This document shows positions 33,900-42,576 of a stretch of 64,000 nt of DNA, one piece after another. Under the pieces are notes generated by a model, which saw nothing but the letters and a program-made list of their open reading frames with translations, was not told where the DNA came from and ran no database searches. This DNA is from Pseudonocardia thermophila. Lineage in GTDB: Bacteria; Actinomycetota; Actinomycetes; Mycobacteriales; Pseudonocardiaceae. The DNA lies in the NCBI RefSeq assembly GCF_900142365.1, contig NZ_FRAP01000003.1, forward strand, positions 124,001 to 188,000, written 5' to 3'. The translations under genes were made by a program, and so were the position numbers. The stretch's first letter is position 1. Each line of letters starts with the position of its first letter.

Positions 33900-34674
33900 C
33901 GCGCCACCAGCTCGACGAGGCTGCTCACCCGTCGGCCGCCGACGCTCTCGGCGAGCGCCGTCGCGGCGGGATTCGCCTCGTCGACGTCGGCGGACGCGGC
34001 CTCGATCCCGGCACGGCGCAGGTCGGCGAGGACGGCGAGGAGCAGCGCCCGGCCGATGCCGCGGCGGCGCCGGTCGGCGCGCACCGCGACGAGGCCGATC
34101 CGGGCGTGCCTGCGGCGCACGGTGACGCGGGCGATCGCCTCGTAGCGATCAGGACCGGCCGCAACCGCGTACCGGCCCGGGTCCGCCGGCGCACCGGGTG
34201 GGGCGGGCGGCATGTCCACCGGCATCGCGGCCCAGCCGGTCTCGGCATCGATCTCGGCCCGGATCTCGTCGCAGGCCGCCTGGAGGCGGGCCGGGTCGGC
34301 GGCGCCGACGGGCAGCACCACGACGCCGTCCGGCGGGGCGCATCGGGTCGGGCTCCGACGGGTAGCGCGTAGAGCCATTCGCGCCGCGCGACGGTCAGGC
34401 CGGCGCGCCGCCACGCGGCGATCGTGTCGTGGTCGCCGCCGTCGGCGAGGGTGTGCAGGGGACGCGGCAGCGCCGCGAGCATCGCGGCCGCGAGCCCGTC
34501 GAACACCGCGACGTGCCAGGCGTCGACGGCCAGGAAGGTCCGGCCGCCGCGCCGGGTCGCCTCGCCGCGGCCGATCTCGCGGTCGCCGGCCAGTGCTCGC
34601 CAGGTGTCGTCGCCGACGCGGGTGATCACCGCGCGCCGGGCGTCTGCGGGCAGGGAGTTCGTGGGTGAGTCCAT
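33896..34674 (-). pseudogene. GNAT-family acetyltransferase interrupted by a single-base frameshift
   Basis: The N-terminal part (start ATG 34674, MDSPTNSLPADARRAV...) and the C-terminal part (APPDGVVVLPVGAADPARLQAA...) lie in different frames but join into one GNAT of about 259 residues. Acetyl-CoA loop: [22 protein letters not shown]. The frame must step back one base between about 34340 and 34358. Crossing there joins REWLYALPV to PPDGVVVLPV. One lost base in a GC-rich run explains it. Either a real inactivating mutation or a sequencing/assembly error. The C-terminal frame stops in a 4-base overlap with the IF-1 paralogue. Confidence 0.75.
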
Positions 34675-34784
34675 GGGGTGTCGCCTCTCGGGAGCGCCTC
34701 TCGTGGCGGGCGCTCCCGGCGACGTCTCCTCAGCCGCCCGACCGGGGCAGAGGGAGCACCCTGCTGCGTGCTGCGGTCACGGGT

Positions 34785-35533
34785 TCACCTCCCTGCGGTC
34801 GAATCGCGGTCGCCGCCACGGTAGCGATGCGGGGACACGGTGCCCACCGCTTTTCCGCGCCTCGTCCACGGCCACGTGATCAGGGCCCACCCGATGGTGA
34901 CGAGGGCGAGCCGGCGGCCAGGTACCAGGGCCAGTCGCCCAGCAGGTCGAGCAGGGACGGGTTCTCCGGCTCGGCGGTGACGAACCCGTAGTTCGTGCCG
35001 GCCAGCGCGTTGAACCCGAGCAGCCCCAGCCCCCATGCCACGGTGGCGGTGACGGCGGTCGCGACGCTGCGCCAGTCCGGCCGCATCCCCAGGCCCCAGG
35101 TGAGGAACACCGCCGCCCACACCGCCAGCGTGTGCAGCACCCAGAAGTCGATGAACGCGAGGTCCGGGAAGTCGGGGGCGTCCAGCGCCGGGGTGAGCAT
35201 GGCCTGCGGGTTCAGGGTGAGACCCCAGTAGTAGGTGAGCGCGAACGACCACCGCCGCTGCGTCCACAGCGTGTACGCGGCGGTCATCCAGGTCAGGTCG
35301 GAGAAGTGCAGGGGCAGCGACGACGCGACGTCCCAGTTCCCGGGCAGCATCCGGTGCACCTGCATCGCGAGCGCCCATCCGATGAGCACGACGGCGAACC
35401 CGCGGGAGAACACGGCACCGGCATGGGTGTCCCGGATCCGTCTGCCCAGGAGCACGAGCAGCACCGCGCCGATGACGATCACGGCCAGGACGGTCCAGTG
35501 GGTCGCCCCGTAGGGGGTGAACGTGTCGGGCAT
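34785..35533 (-). pseudogene. TIGR02206/YwaF-like membrane protein with C-terminal frameshift
   Basis: The first ~206 residues (MPDTFTPYGATHWTVLAVIVIG...) form a multi-helix membrane protein of the TIGR02206 family, with the typical LPLHFSDLTW and GTNYGF segments. After DWPWYLAAG the frame runs into SPSSPSGGP and stops at 34880. A one-base step back near 34909-34917 would instead read LALVTIGWALITWPWTRRGK and end at 34785. That restores the expected last helix and basic tail. So a single missing base again breaks the gene. A truncated protein ending at 34880 might still be made. Confidence 0.7.
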
Positions 35534-35564
35534 CGCCGCCCTCCCGGATCGGAGGAGCGCGAAC

Positions 35565-37976
35565 CTACCGGGCGGTCCGATGCACCGGGACGATCCCGGC
35601 GATCAGCGCGGCGAGTCCGATCCCGAGGACGACGGCGGCGAGCGCGGGCCAGGGTACCTGCAGGCTCGCGCGGGAGAGGATCGGCAGCACCACCGTCACG
35701 TGGGCGACCCACGCGAACGCGACGCCGAGCGCGGTGCCGAGCACGGCTGCCACGACCGCCATCAGCGCGGCCTCGGTCGCGATCATCCGGCGCAGCCCGC
35801 GGCGGGTGAGCCCGATGGCGCGCAGCAGCGCGTGCTCCCCGTCGCGTTCGAGCACGGACAGGCTCACCGTGTTGCCGATCCCGATCAGCGCGATGGCCAC
35901 GGAGACGCTGAGCAGGCCGAGCACCGACCACGTGAGGACGGCGAACTCGCGCTCGCCTGCGGTGCGGGCCTGCAGGTGGTCCTCGATCCGCGCTCCCGCC
36001 GCGTCGGCGAGGTCGTCCAACGCGTCGACGAGCTGAAGCGGATCGGCGTCGTCGCCGGCGCGGACCCAGAGGACCCGCGGCTCGGGGGAGCCGGTGAGCC
36101 GGGCGAGGGTCTCCGGGGCCACGACCGCGGCGCTGCCCCAGCCGCCGAGCAGCACGACCTCCAGGTCGACCCGACTCTCACCCGCGGCCACCGCGACCGG
36201 GTCACCGGGGCGGAGGGACAGCTCGTGCCGGGGGCCGCGGAAGGCGTCCTCGTCGATCACGATCGTGCCCGGCGGGACCCGGGCGAACGCCCCGCCGTCG
36301 CGGGCGACCCTGGCCGCGTCAGGGGCGGCGACCACCGGGATCGGGTCGGCCCAGCCGGGCAGCTGCGCCACCGTGCCCGTCACGGCGATCGCGTCGGCAA
36401 CGCCGGGTGTGGCTCGCACCTGGTCGAGGAGCTCGTCGGGGAGCGGTGCGTCGGCCGAGGTGATCGCCACGTCGATCGGCAGCTGGGTGTCGCGGTGCTC
36501 GCCGATCGCCGTCCGCCACGTCGCCGAGCCGGTGAGCACGGCCGCCGTGAGCGTGACGCCGATGAGCAGTGCGGCGGTCGTGGTGGCTGTCCGGCGCGGA
36601 TGGCGCACCGCGTTCGCCGTCGCGAGCCGGCCCCGGCGGCCGAGCAGTGCACCGGCGGCTCGGATCGCCGGGGGGATCAGCACGGGACCGAGCAGCAGGA
36701 CGCCGCCGAACACGGCCGCGCCGCCGACGACGAGGACGATCCGGTCGCTCCCCGCCATCGCCTGCGCGAGCAGGACGGTTCCGCCGGCGACCAGCAGGCC
36801 ACCTGCGCTTCCGCCGGCCGGACCCCGGTCGTCGGTGCTGCCCTGGCGCAGCGCGACGAGCGGGTGCACCCGCGCCGCGTTCCAGGCCGGCGGCGCCGAG
36901 GCCACCAGCGTGACCAGCACGCCGACGGCGAACCCGCCCAGCAGCCACGGCACCGGCGGTGCGGGCACGTCCATGGAGGGGAGCACGGCGATCAGGCCGT
37001 AGCCGAGCCCGGCACCGGCCACCGTCCCGGCCAGCGAGGCGAGCACGCCGAGCACGAGCGCCTCGCGGCAGACCGCTCCCAGCACTTGCCGGCGGGTCGC
37101 GCCGACGCAGCGCAGCAGCGCGATCTCCCGCCGGCGCTGCGCGAACACGGCCGCGAACGTGGTGGCGACGACCAGCCCCGACACGACCACCGCGACGGCG
37201 GCGAACAGCAGCAGCATCAGTGCCGTCGCGTCGGTGCCGCCGGTGAGCCGGGCGAGGTTCTCCTCGACGTACACCTGCGCCGGGGTGGCCAGCACGCCGG
37301 CGGGGAGCGGCCCGGGATCGCCCCGGACCGCGACGCTGCCGACGTGCCAGGTGGGCTGGTCACGCCAGTGCAGGTACTGCGGCCAGGTGACGTAGAACGA
37401 GGCCTGGCTCCAGGTGGACGGCGACTCCACGAGCCCGACGACGACCAGGTCGACTGCCGCGGTCCCCTCGCCGACCCGCACCCGGTCGCCGACGGCGAGA
37501 TCGGCGGAGTCGGCGTCCCACACGTGCACGACGGCCTCGCCGGGTCCGGTGGGGAACCGGCCGGTGATGAGCGTCTGCCAGCGCAGCGCATCACCGCCCG
37601 CGATCGGCCCGACCGTCGTCTCCCCGCGCAGGGTGCCGTGGTCGAGCGGGGTGCCGTCGGCTCGCCGCGCCGGCAGCAGCACCCGACCGAGCGGGGACGC
37701 GTCCTCGCCGAGCCGCTCGACGAGGGCGACGGCGGCCGCGCTGTCGAGCACGTCCGGGTAGGGCCGGCCGGAGGGATCGCTGTTCTCGGGATCGGCGTCC
37801 ACCACGACGTCGGCGTCGCGGTAGGGCGCGCCGCTGCTCGCCACGAGCCCGGCGCGGGCCCCGGCGGTGAGTACACCGATCACGACGATGAAGGCGACCG
37901 AGACGATGACCGCGATGCCCGCTGCGGCGTACCGGCGCCCGTGCGCGTGCAGGGAGACGAGGAGGACCGTACGCAT
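35565..37976 (-). CDS. ABC transporter permease with two FtsX domains
   Basis: An 803-residue permease of the type VII (MacB/FtsX-like) kind. It has an N-terminal helix, a first extracytoplasmic domain (about residues 40-255), an FtsX core with three helices (FAAVAVVVSGLVVATTFAAVFAQRRREIALLRCVGATRRQ), a fourth and fifth helix, a second large outside domain, and a second FtsX core at the C-terminus (IGIGNTVSLSVLERDGEHALLRAIGLTRRGLRRMIATEAALMAVV). Double-FtsX permeases of this size in Gram-positives act with one ATPase on lipids or antimicrobial peptides. Its start overlaps the ATPase stop by one base (TGATG). Confidence 0.87.
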   Translation of the reverse strand: MRTVLLVSLHAHGRRYAAAGIAVIVSVAFIVVIGVLTAGARAGLVASSGAPYRDADVVVDADPENSDPSGRPYPDVLDSAAAVALVERLGEDASPLGRVLLPARRADGTPLDHGTLRGETTVGPIAGGDALRWQTLITGRFPTGPGEAVVHVWDADSADLAVGDRVRVGEGTAAVDLVVVGLVESPSTWSQASFYVTWPQYLHWRDQPTWHVGSVAVRGDPGPLPAGVLATPAQVYVEENLARLTGGTDATALMLLLFAAVAVVVSGLVVATTFAAVFAQRRREIALLRCVGATRRQVLGAVCREALVLGVLASLAGTVAGAGLGYGLIAVLPSMDVPAPPVPWLLGGFAVGVLVTLVASAPPAWNAARVHPLVALRQGSTDDRGPAGGSAGGLLVAGGTVLLAQAMAGSDRIVLVVGGAAVFGGVLLLGPVLIPPAIRAAGALLGRRGRLATANAVRHPRRTATTTAALLIGVTLTAAVLTGSATWRTAIGEHRDTQLPIDVAITSADAPLPDELLDQVRATPGVADAIAVTGTVAQLPGWADPIPVVAAPDAARVARDGGAFARVPPGTIVIDEDAFRGPRHELSLRPGDPVAVAAGESRVDLEVVLLGGWGSAAVVAPETLARLTGSPEPRVLWVRAGDDADPLQLVDALDDLADAAGARIEDHLQARTAGEREFAVLTWSVLGLLSVSVAIALIGIGNTVSLSVLERDGEHALLRAIGLTRRGLRRMIATEAALMAVVAAVLGTALGVAFAWVAHVTVVLPILSRASLQVPWPALAAVVLGIGLAALIAGIVPVHRTAR

Positions 37977-38650
37977 CAGGCGATCCGCCCGTCCTCCAGG
38001 ATCACGACGCGGTCGGCGTACCTGGCGGCCTCCGGGTCGTGGGTGACCATCACGACGGTCCGGTCCAGCTCGTCCGTGGTGCGCCTCAGGTGGTCGAGCA
38101 CCTCGGCGGACGTGACGCTGTCGAGGTTTCCGGTTGGCTCGTCGGCGATGAGCAGGTCCGGCTCGGTGACCAGGGCACGGGCGATCGCGATCCGCTGCTG
38201 CTCCCCGCCGGACAGCTCCGCGGGTCGGTGCCCGAGCCGATCGGCGACCCCGAGCACCTCGGCGAGGTCACGGATGCGTTCCCGCGCTGCGGCGTCGAGC
38301 CTGCGTCCGCCCAGTTCCAGCGGCAGCGCGACGTTCTGCTCGGCGGTGAGCATCGGCAGCAGGTTGAACGCTTGGAAGACGAAGCCGATGTGCTCGCGGC
38401 GGAACGCGGTGAGCGCGTCGTCGTCGAGCGTGCTCAGTTCCGTGCCCGCCACGGTCACCGTGCCGCCGCCGGCCTGCTCCAGCCCGGCCAGGCAGTGCAC
38501 GAGCGTCGATTTGCCCGAGCCGCTCGGGCCCATGATCGCGGTGAACCGGCCGGCGGGGAGATCGAGGTCGACGCCGCGCAGCGCGCACACGGGTCCGTAG
38601 GTCTTGGTGAGGTTGCGCGTGCTGGCGGCCGGGATCGGGTCGGTGGCCAT
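37976..38650 (-). CDS. ABC transporter ATP-binding protein (MacB/LolD type)
   Basis: A 224-residue ATPase. Walker A is GPSGSGKSTLVHCLAGLE (about residues 41-58), Q-loop VFQAFNLLPMLTAEQNVALPLELGG, signature ELSGGEQQRIAIARALV (about 143-159), Walker B LLIADEPTGNLD and switch His in MVTHDPEAA. The NLLPMLTAEQNV stretch is characteristic of the MacB/LolD class that pairs with FtsX permeases. It is translationally coupled to the permease and divergent from a response regulator/sensor kinase pair that probably regulates it. Confidence 0.9.
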   Translation of the reverse strand: MATDPIPAASTRNLTKTYGPVCALRGVDLDLPAGRFTAIMGPSGSGKSTLVHCLAGLEQAGGGTVTVAGTELSTLDDDALTAFRREHIGFVFQAFNLLPMLTAEQNVALPLELGGRRLDAAARERIRDLAEVLGVADRLGHRPAELSGGEQQRIAIARALVTEPDLLIADEPTGNLDSVTSAEVLDHLRRTTDELDRTVVMVTHDPEAARYADRVVILEDGRIA

Positions 38651-38739
38651 GATCCCGGACCCAAGGCGGTCACGGGTTGCCGGACCGTACGCGGTTTCCG
38701 ATACGTCCGCGAGACGCTGCGCCTCGTAGCATCGGCCGG

Positions 38740-39414
38740 GTGCGGGTGTTGGTCGTCGAGGACGAGCGCTACATGGCCGAAGCGATCCGCGACGGGTTGC
38801 GCCGCGAGGCGATCGCCGCCGACGTCGCAGGCGACGGCGACACCGCGCTGGAGATGCTGAGCGTCAACTCCTACGACATCGCCGTCCTCGACCGCGACAT
38901 CCCCGGTCCGTCCGGCGACGACGTGGCCCGCAGCATCGTCGCGTCGGGGAGCGGCGTGCCGATCCTCATGCTCACCGCCGCGGACCGGCTCGACGACAAG
39001 GCGTCGGGCTTCGGTCTCGGCGCCGACGACTACCTGACCAAGCCGTTCGCGCTGCAGGAGCTGGTGCTGCGCCTGCGCGCTCTGGACCGGCGCCGCGCGC
39101 ACCACCGCCCGCCTGTGCGGGAGATCGGCGGGCTGCGGCTCGACCCGTTCCGCCGCGAGGTGCACCGGGACGGCCGCTACGTGCCGCTCACCCGCAAGCA
39201 GTTCGCGGTGCTGCAGGTGCTCGTCGAGGCCGAGGGCGGCGTGGTGAGTGCCGAGGAGTTGCTCGAACGGGCGTGGGACGCGAACGCCGACCCGTTCACC
39301 AACGCTGTGCGGATCACGGTCTCGGGCCTGCGCAAGCGGCTGGGGGAGCCGTGGCTGATCGCGACCGTGCCCGGGGTGGGCTACCGCATCGACGTGCCCG
39401 CGGCCGGGGCCTGA
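38740..39414 (+). CDS. OmpR/VanR-type response regulator
   Basis: A 224-residue regulator. The receiver domain (VRVLVVEDERYMAEAIRDGL) has the phosphoacceptor Asp in AVLDRDIPG (about residue 51), Thr in MLTAADR and Lys in YLTKPFALQEL (about 101). An OmpR-type winged helix runs from 130 (LTRKQFAVLQVLVEAEGGVVSAEELLERAWDANADPFTNAVRITVSGLRKRLG). GTG 38740 was chosen since VRVLVVEDE starts the first strand. Divergent from the FtsX-type ABC genes, 89 bases away. The sensor kinase begins one base after its stop. Confidence 0.9.
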   Translation: MRVLVVEDERYMAEAIRDGLRREAIAADVAGDGDTALEMLSVNSYDIAVLDRDIPGPSGDDVARSIVASGSGVPILMLTAADRLDDKASGFGLGADDYLTKPFALQELVLRLRALDRRRAHHRPPVREIGGLRLDPFRREVHRDGRYVPLTRKQFAVLQVLVEAEGGVVSAEELLERAWDANADPFTNAVRITVSGLRKRLGEPWLIATVPGVGYRIDVPAAGA

Positions 39415-39415
39415 C

Positions 39416-40495
39416 GTGAGCGTCCGCCTCAAGCTCACCCTGAGCTACGCCGCGTTCCTGGTGCTCGCCGGCGTCCTCCTGCTCGCCGCTGCCTGGGTGT
39501 TCCTCCTGCGCGACTACCCGCTGCGGATGCTCGCACCGCGCTGGGACAACATCCCGCGCGTCGTCGACCCGGCGAACTTCGGCCCGGCCGTCTTCGGCAC
39601 CGCGGCCGCTGTCGTGCTGGTGTTCCTGCTGGTGTTCGGCCTGGTGGGCGGCTGGCTGCTGGCCGGGCGGATGCTCGCTCCGCTGGCCCGCATCACCGAG
39701 GCGACCCGCATGGCGGCCGAGGGCTCCCTCGCCCACCGGATCGGCATGGCGGACCGCGACGACGAGTTCCGCGAGCTGGCCGACGCCTTCGACGCGATGC
39801 TCGCCCGCCTCGAAGCGCACGTCGACGAGCAGCGGCGCTTCGCGGCCAACGCCTCACACGAGCTGCGCACCCCCCTCGCGATCACCCAGAGCATGCTCGA
39901 CGCCGCCCTCAAGGACCCCGACCGCGCCGGAGACGAGGTGATCGAGCGCCTCCACGAGGTGAACCGCCGCGCGATCGACCTCACCGAGGCCCTGCTCCTG
40001 CTGAGCCGCGCGGACCAGGATCCCGTCGACCGCCGACCTGCTGATCTCTCCCTGCTCGCCGAAGAGGCTACCGAGACCTTGATCCCGCTGGCGGACGAGC
40101 GCGGCGTCCGCATCGAGACCAGCGGTGTCGCTGCACCGACCGCGGGCGAGCCCGCCCTCCTCCGGCAGATGGCGACCAACCTGGTCCACAACGCGATCGT
40201 CCACAACCTCCCCGAGGACGGTTGGGTGCACGTCCGCACCATCGGCGGGCGGGAGCGGGTCACGCTCGTGGTCGAGAACTCCGGCCCGGTGCTGTCTCCT
40301 GAGCTGGTCGTCACGCTCACCGAGCCGTTCCAGCGCGGCGATGCTCGGGTGCGCGACGGTGGGAACGGGACCGGTCTCGGACTGGCGATCGTGAGCCGTA
40401 CCGCCGCGGCGCACGACGGGACGCTCACCCTCGAACCGCGCTCCGACGGTGGGCTGCGTGCGGTGGTGGATCTGCCTCGTCGTCATCCCGTGTGA
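39416..40495 (+). CDS. Membrane sensor histidine kinase (HAMP, HisKA, HATPase)
   Basis: A 359-residue kinase. Two helices (about residues 8-30 and 58-82) enclose a very short extracytoplasmic loop of only ~28 residues. HAMP (LAGRMLAPLARITEATRMAAEGSLAHRIG), the phospho-His in ASHELRTPLAITQSMLD (His about 144) and the ATPase boxes NLVHNAIVHN and GNGTGLGLAIVSRTAAAHDGTLTLE follow. Kinases with so little sensing loop often detect their stimulus within the membrane or through the partner ABC transporter. That fits the divergent FtsX-type permease as sensor or target. Starts at GTG. Confidence 0.9.
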   Translation: MSVRLKLTLSYAAFLVLAGVLLLAAAWVFLLRDYPLRMLAPRWDNIPRVVDPANFGPAVFGTAAAVVLVFLLVFGLVGGWLLAGRMLAPLARITEATRMAAEGSLAHRIGMADRDDEFRELADAFDAMLARLEAHVDEQRRFAANASHELRTPLAITQSMLDAALKDPDRAGDEVIERLHEVNRRAIDLTEALLLLSRADQDPVDRRPADLSLLAEEATETLIPLADERGVRIETSGVAAPTAGEPALLRQMATNLVHNAIVHNLPEDGWVHVRTIGGRERVTLVVENSGPVLSPELVVTLTEPFQRGDARVRDGGNGTGLGLAIVSRTAAAHDGTLTLEPRSDGGLRAVVDLPRRHPV

Positions 40496-40506
40496 CGTCG
40501 GGTCCC

Positions 40507-40558
40507 GTTCCGCACGCGCGCCGGCGGCTCGGTTGCTTTCCGTAGCGCGTGCCCGCAG
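40507..40558 (+). repeat. Left copy of 52-bp imperfect inverted repeat
   Basis: This block begins GTTCCGCACGCGCG and ends GCGCGTGCCCGCAG. It matches the reverse complement of 41531-41582 at 44 of 52 positions without gaps, and seven of the eight differences are transitions. It starts 12 bases after the sensor-kinase stop codon. Confidence 0.8.
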
Positions 40559-40631
40559 ATCGAGGATTTCTCGAATCCCCGTGGCCACCGTGGTCATTCA
40601 CCGCGCGCTGTTCATCACGTGGCGGGCTGGG

Positions 40632-41395
40632 TCAACCCGGCTCCGTGTCCGAGCGGGCGGGCCGCGTGGAACGGTCCTGATGCGGGCTGCGTATGCGTCC
40701 CGGCGGGTGTGTTCGCGGTGCTCTGTTCACCGGGTGGCTGGTGCGGTGGTCGCGGATCTCCTTGAGGTAGTTGTGGAATTCGCACAGGCCTGTGCCGTTG
40801 GCGTAGTCGGTGGGTCCGCCGTTGCGCCAGGGTGTGACGTGGTCGAGGTGTGACCGGGGCGGCGCAGTACGGAGCGGCGCAGCGGCCGCCCTCCCGCACT
40901 GTGATCAAGTCGGTGAGCACCGCGGGAACGACCGCTGGATGGAGTCGCCGCCGATGACGATGCCGTCGCGGGTGATGATCCGCCGGTAGGTCTTGCGGCC
41001 GGCGCTGTCCGTCAAGAGCGCGAGCGGCACTGGCCCGTAGCCGGGGATCTCCGCGGGTGGCCGGCTGTTCTCGGTGAGCAGGGCCTCGAACGGCACCAGG
41101 AGCGTGACCGCGAACGCGAGGTCCTTCGCCGTGGTCTGTCCGGTGACGCGCTGCACGAGGGGTGGCCATGATCTCGCCGATCCCGCGGTGCACCGGTTCA
41201 GGCCGCACCCCACTCGTCCTCGACGGCTCTGCGCAGCGCGGCGGCGCAGGCGATGGGCTGCTCGGCGGGCAGATGCGCCACGAGGTCAGCCATGCCGGGT
41301 TCCTTCGACGGCCGCACCCGCACGTGCCGGCCGTGCCGGGCGGCGGCGCACCGCTGCTCGAAGATCTCTTTCGAACACGTGTCTGTTCGCTTCAC
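40632..41395 (-). pseudogene. Decayed HNH endonuclease of the DUF222/13E12 type
   Basis: Fragments in three minus-strand frames line up with one DUF222-HNH protein. RHVRVRPSKEPGMADLVAHLP comes first (about 41330-41270), then LVQRVTGQTTAKDLAFAVTLLVPFEALL and GYGPVPLALLTDSAGRKTYRRI. The zinc/HNH part is split over two frames: LITVREGGRCAAPYCAAP, then SHLDHVTPWRNGGPTDYANG and GLCEFHNYLKEIRDH. At least two frameshifts and a missing N-terminal half make it inactive. The remnant lies wholly between the two 52-bp inverted repeats. The family is repeated in actinobacterial genomes and associated with mobility. Confidence 0.8.
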
Positions 41396-41426
41396 GGGGC
41401 AAGCGGGTGGGCGCAGGTCGATGACC

Positions 41427-41456
41427 CAGGAGTCAACCGGCCAGGAGTCAACCGGC
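41427..41456. repeat. Exact 15-bp tandem duplication
   Basis: CAGGAGTCAACCGGC occurs twice without spacing (41427-41441 and 41442-41456), inside the inverted-repeat-bounded segment and outside the recognisable HNH remnant. The stretch 41396-41530 shows no other gene or structure I can support. Confidence 0.85.
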
Positions 41457-41530
41457 GGTGGTGGTGTCAGCAGGAGTTCTCCGTCGAGGGACCGTCACGG
41501 CGACCACGCTCTTCGTCCGATCCACACGCC

Positions 41531-41582
41531 CTACGGGCGCGCGCTACGGAGAGCAACCACGCCGCCAACGCGCGTACGGAAC
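41531..41582 (-). repeat. Right copy of 52-bp imperfect inverted repeat
   Basis: Reverse complement of the block at 40507-40558 (85% identity). Within this copy there is also an internal ~20-base imperfect direct repeat on the plus strand: GCGCGCTACGGAGAGCAACC (41540-41559) is echoed by CGCGCGTACGGAACGCAACC (41569-41588). The block lies 21 bases downstream of the convergent LysR stop codon. Confidence 0.8.
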
Positions 41583-41603
41583 GCAACCGCTGGACAGCGA
41601 GCG

Positions 41604-42497
41604 TCATGAGTCGGATCCGAAGCGCCGCAGCAACCCCACCAGCGCGTCCCGGGTGGCGACAACGGGTTCCGGCCGCCACACCGCCACCAGCTCCGCCCGC
41701 CGCTGCACTCCTCGCAGTGGCCGGAACGCCACGCCGGGCCGCCCGTGCAGCGCCACCGGCGCCGGAACCAGCGCCAGGCCGATCCCCGCGGCCACGAGCG
41801 CTAGGACGGTCTGGATCAGCCACACTCCGCGCTGGGCGATCCGCGGCACGATGCCCGCGTCGGCGAACGCCCCGCTGATCGCGGAGTGCAGTCCTGGGAC
41901 GTCGTGCTGCTCGGGCATGACGAACGGCTCACCGGCGACCGCGGCGAGGGAGACGGGGCCGTGGTTCTCCGCGGCCGGGTGGTCGGTCGGCAGCGCCAGC
42001 ACCAGTTCATCGCTGGCGAGCAGCAGCTCCACGAGGCCGTCCGAGGAGACGGGGCGGTACATGATCCCCAGGTCGAACCGGCCCGCGGTCACCGCCTCGA
42101 GCAGCGGGTCGGGGGGCAGCTCGCGCAGGACGAGTTCGACGTCGGGGTGGTCGGCGCGGAAGGCGCGCAGGACGTCCGGCAGGTGCCAGTCGGCGGCCGA
42201 CGGGACGAGTCCGACGGACAACCGTCCGACCGAGCCCTCGGCGACGCGGCGGATCATGCGGACGGTGTCGTCGAGATCGGCGAGCAGGCGCCGGGCCTCC
42301 GGCAGGAACGCCGCGCCGGCCGGGGTGAGGCGGATGTTGCGCCGGGACCGGTCGAACAGCGCGACCCCGAGCTCCTTCTCCAGCAGGACGATCTGCTGCG
42401 ACAGCGGCGGCTGGGCCATGTGCAGCCGCTCGGCGGCGCGGGTGAACGACAGCTCCTCCGCGACGGCGACGAAGTACTGCAGGCGGCGGTAGCGCAC
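41604..42497 (-). CDS. LysR-family regulator, BenM/CatR-like
   Basis: A 297-residue LysR protein. It begins RYRRLQYFVAVAEELSFTRAAERLHMAQPPLSQQIVLLEKELGVALFDRSRRNIRLT, the N-terminus typical of the CatR/BenM branch that controls aromatic degradation. Its effector domain runs from about residue 92. It is divergent from a CoA-transferase/thiolase operon with an ATAT-N7-ATAT dyad in the 79-base spacer. It is therefore the probable activator of that operon, with a pathway intermediate as effector. GTG start. Confidence 0.88.
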   Translation of the reverse strand: MRYRRLQYFVAVAEELSFTRAAERLHMAQPPLSQQIVLLEKELGVALFDRSRRNIRLTPAGAAFLPEARRLLADLDDTVRMIRRVAEGSVGRLSVGLVPSAADWHLPDVLRAFRADHPDVELVLRELPPDPLLEAVTAGRFDLGIMYRPVSSDGLVELLLASDELVLALPTDHPAAENHGPVSLAAVAGEPFVMPEQHDVPGLHSAISGAFADAGIVPRIAQRGVWLIQTVLALVAAGIGLALVPAPVALHGRPGVAFRPLRGVQRRAELVAVWRPEPVVATRDALVGLLRRFGSDS

Positions 42498-42505
42498 GGC
42501 AAACT

Positions 42506-42520
42506 ATATCGAGAACATAT
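42506..42520. promoter_or_regulatory. Putative LysR site ATAT-N7-ATAT
   Basis: ATAT at 42506-42509 and ATAT at 42517-42520 enclose seven bases. This is the same geometry as the ATAC-N7-GTAT consensus known for BenM and CatM. It lies in the only AT-rich patch of the divergent region. Confidence 0.5.
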
Positions 42521-42576
42521 GCGATCCGATGAAACGGATGTTGGACATCTGAGAGGGATCGCGGTGTGCTGATCCC

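Noticed and set aside
40507..41582. Insertion sequence with transposase
   Set aside because: No transposase or DDE/HUH motif was found in any frame, and no target duplication is evident directly outside the repeats; only the HNH remnant is recognisable, so it is described as repeats plus pseudogene.
41458..42492. Plus-strand frame of 344 codons opposite the second LysR gene
   Set aside because: Ser/Arg/Thr-rich antisense translation without motifs, against a complete LysR protein on the minus strand.
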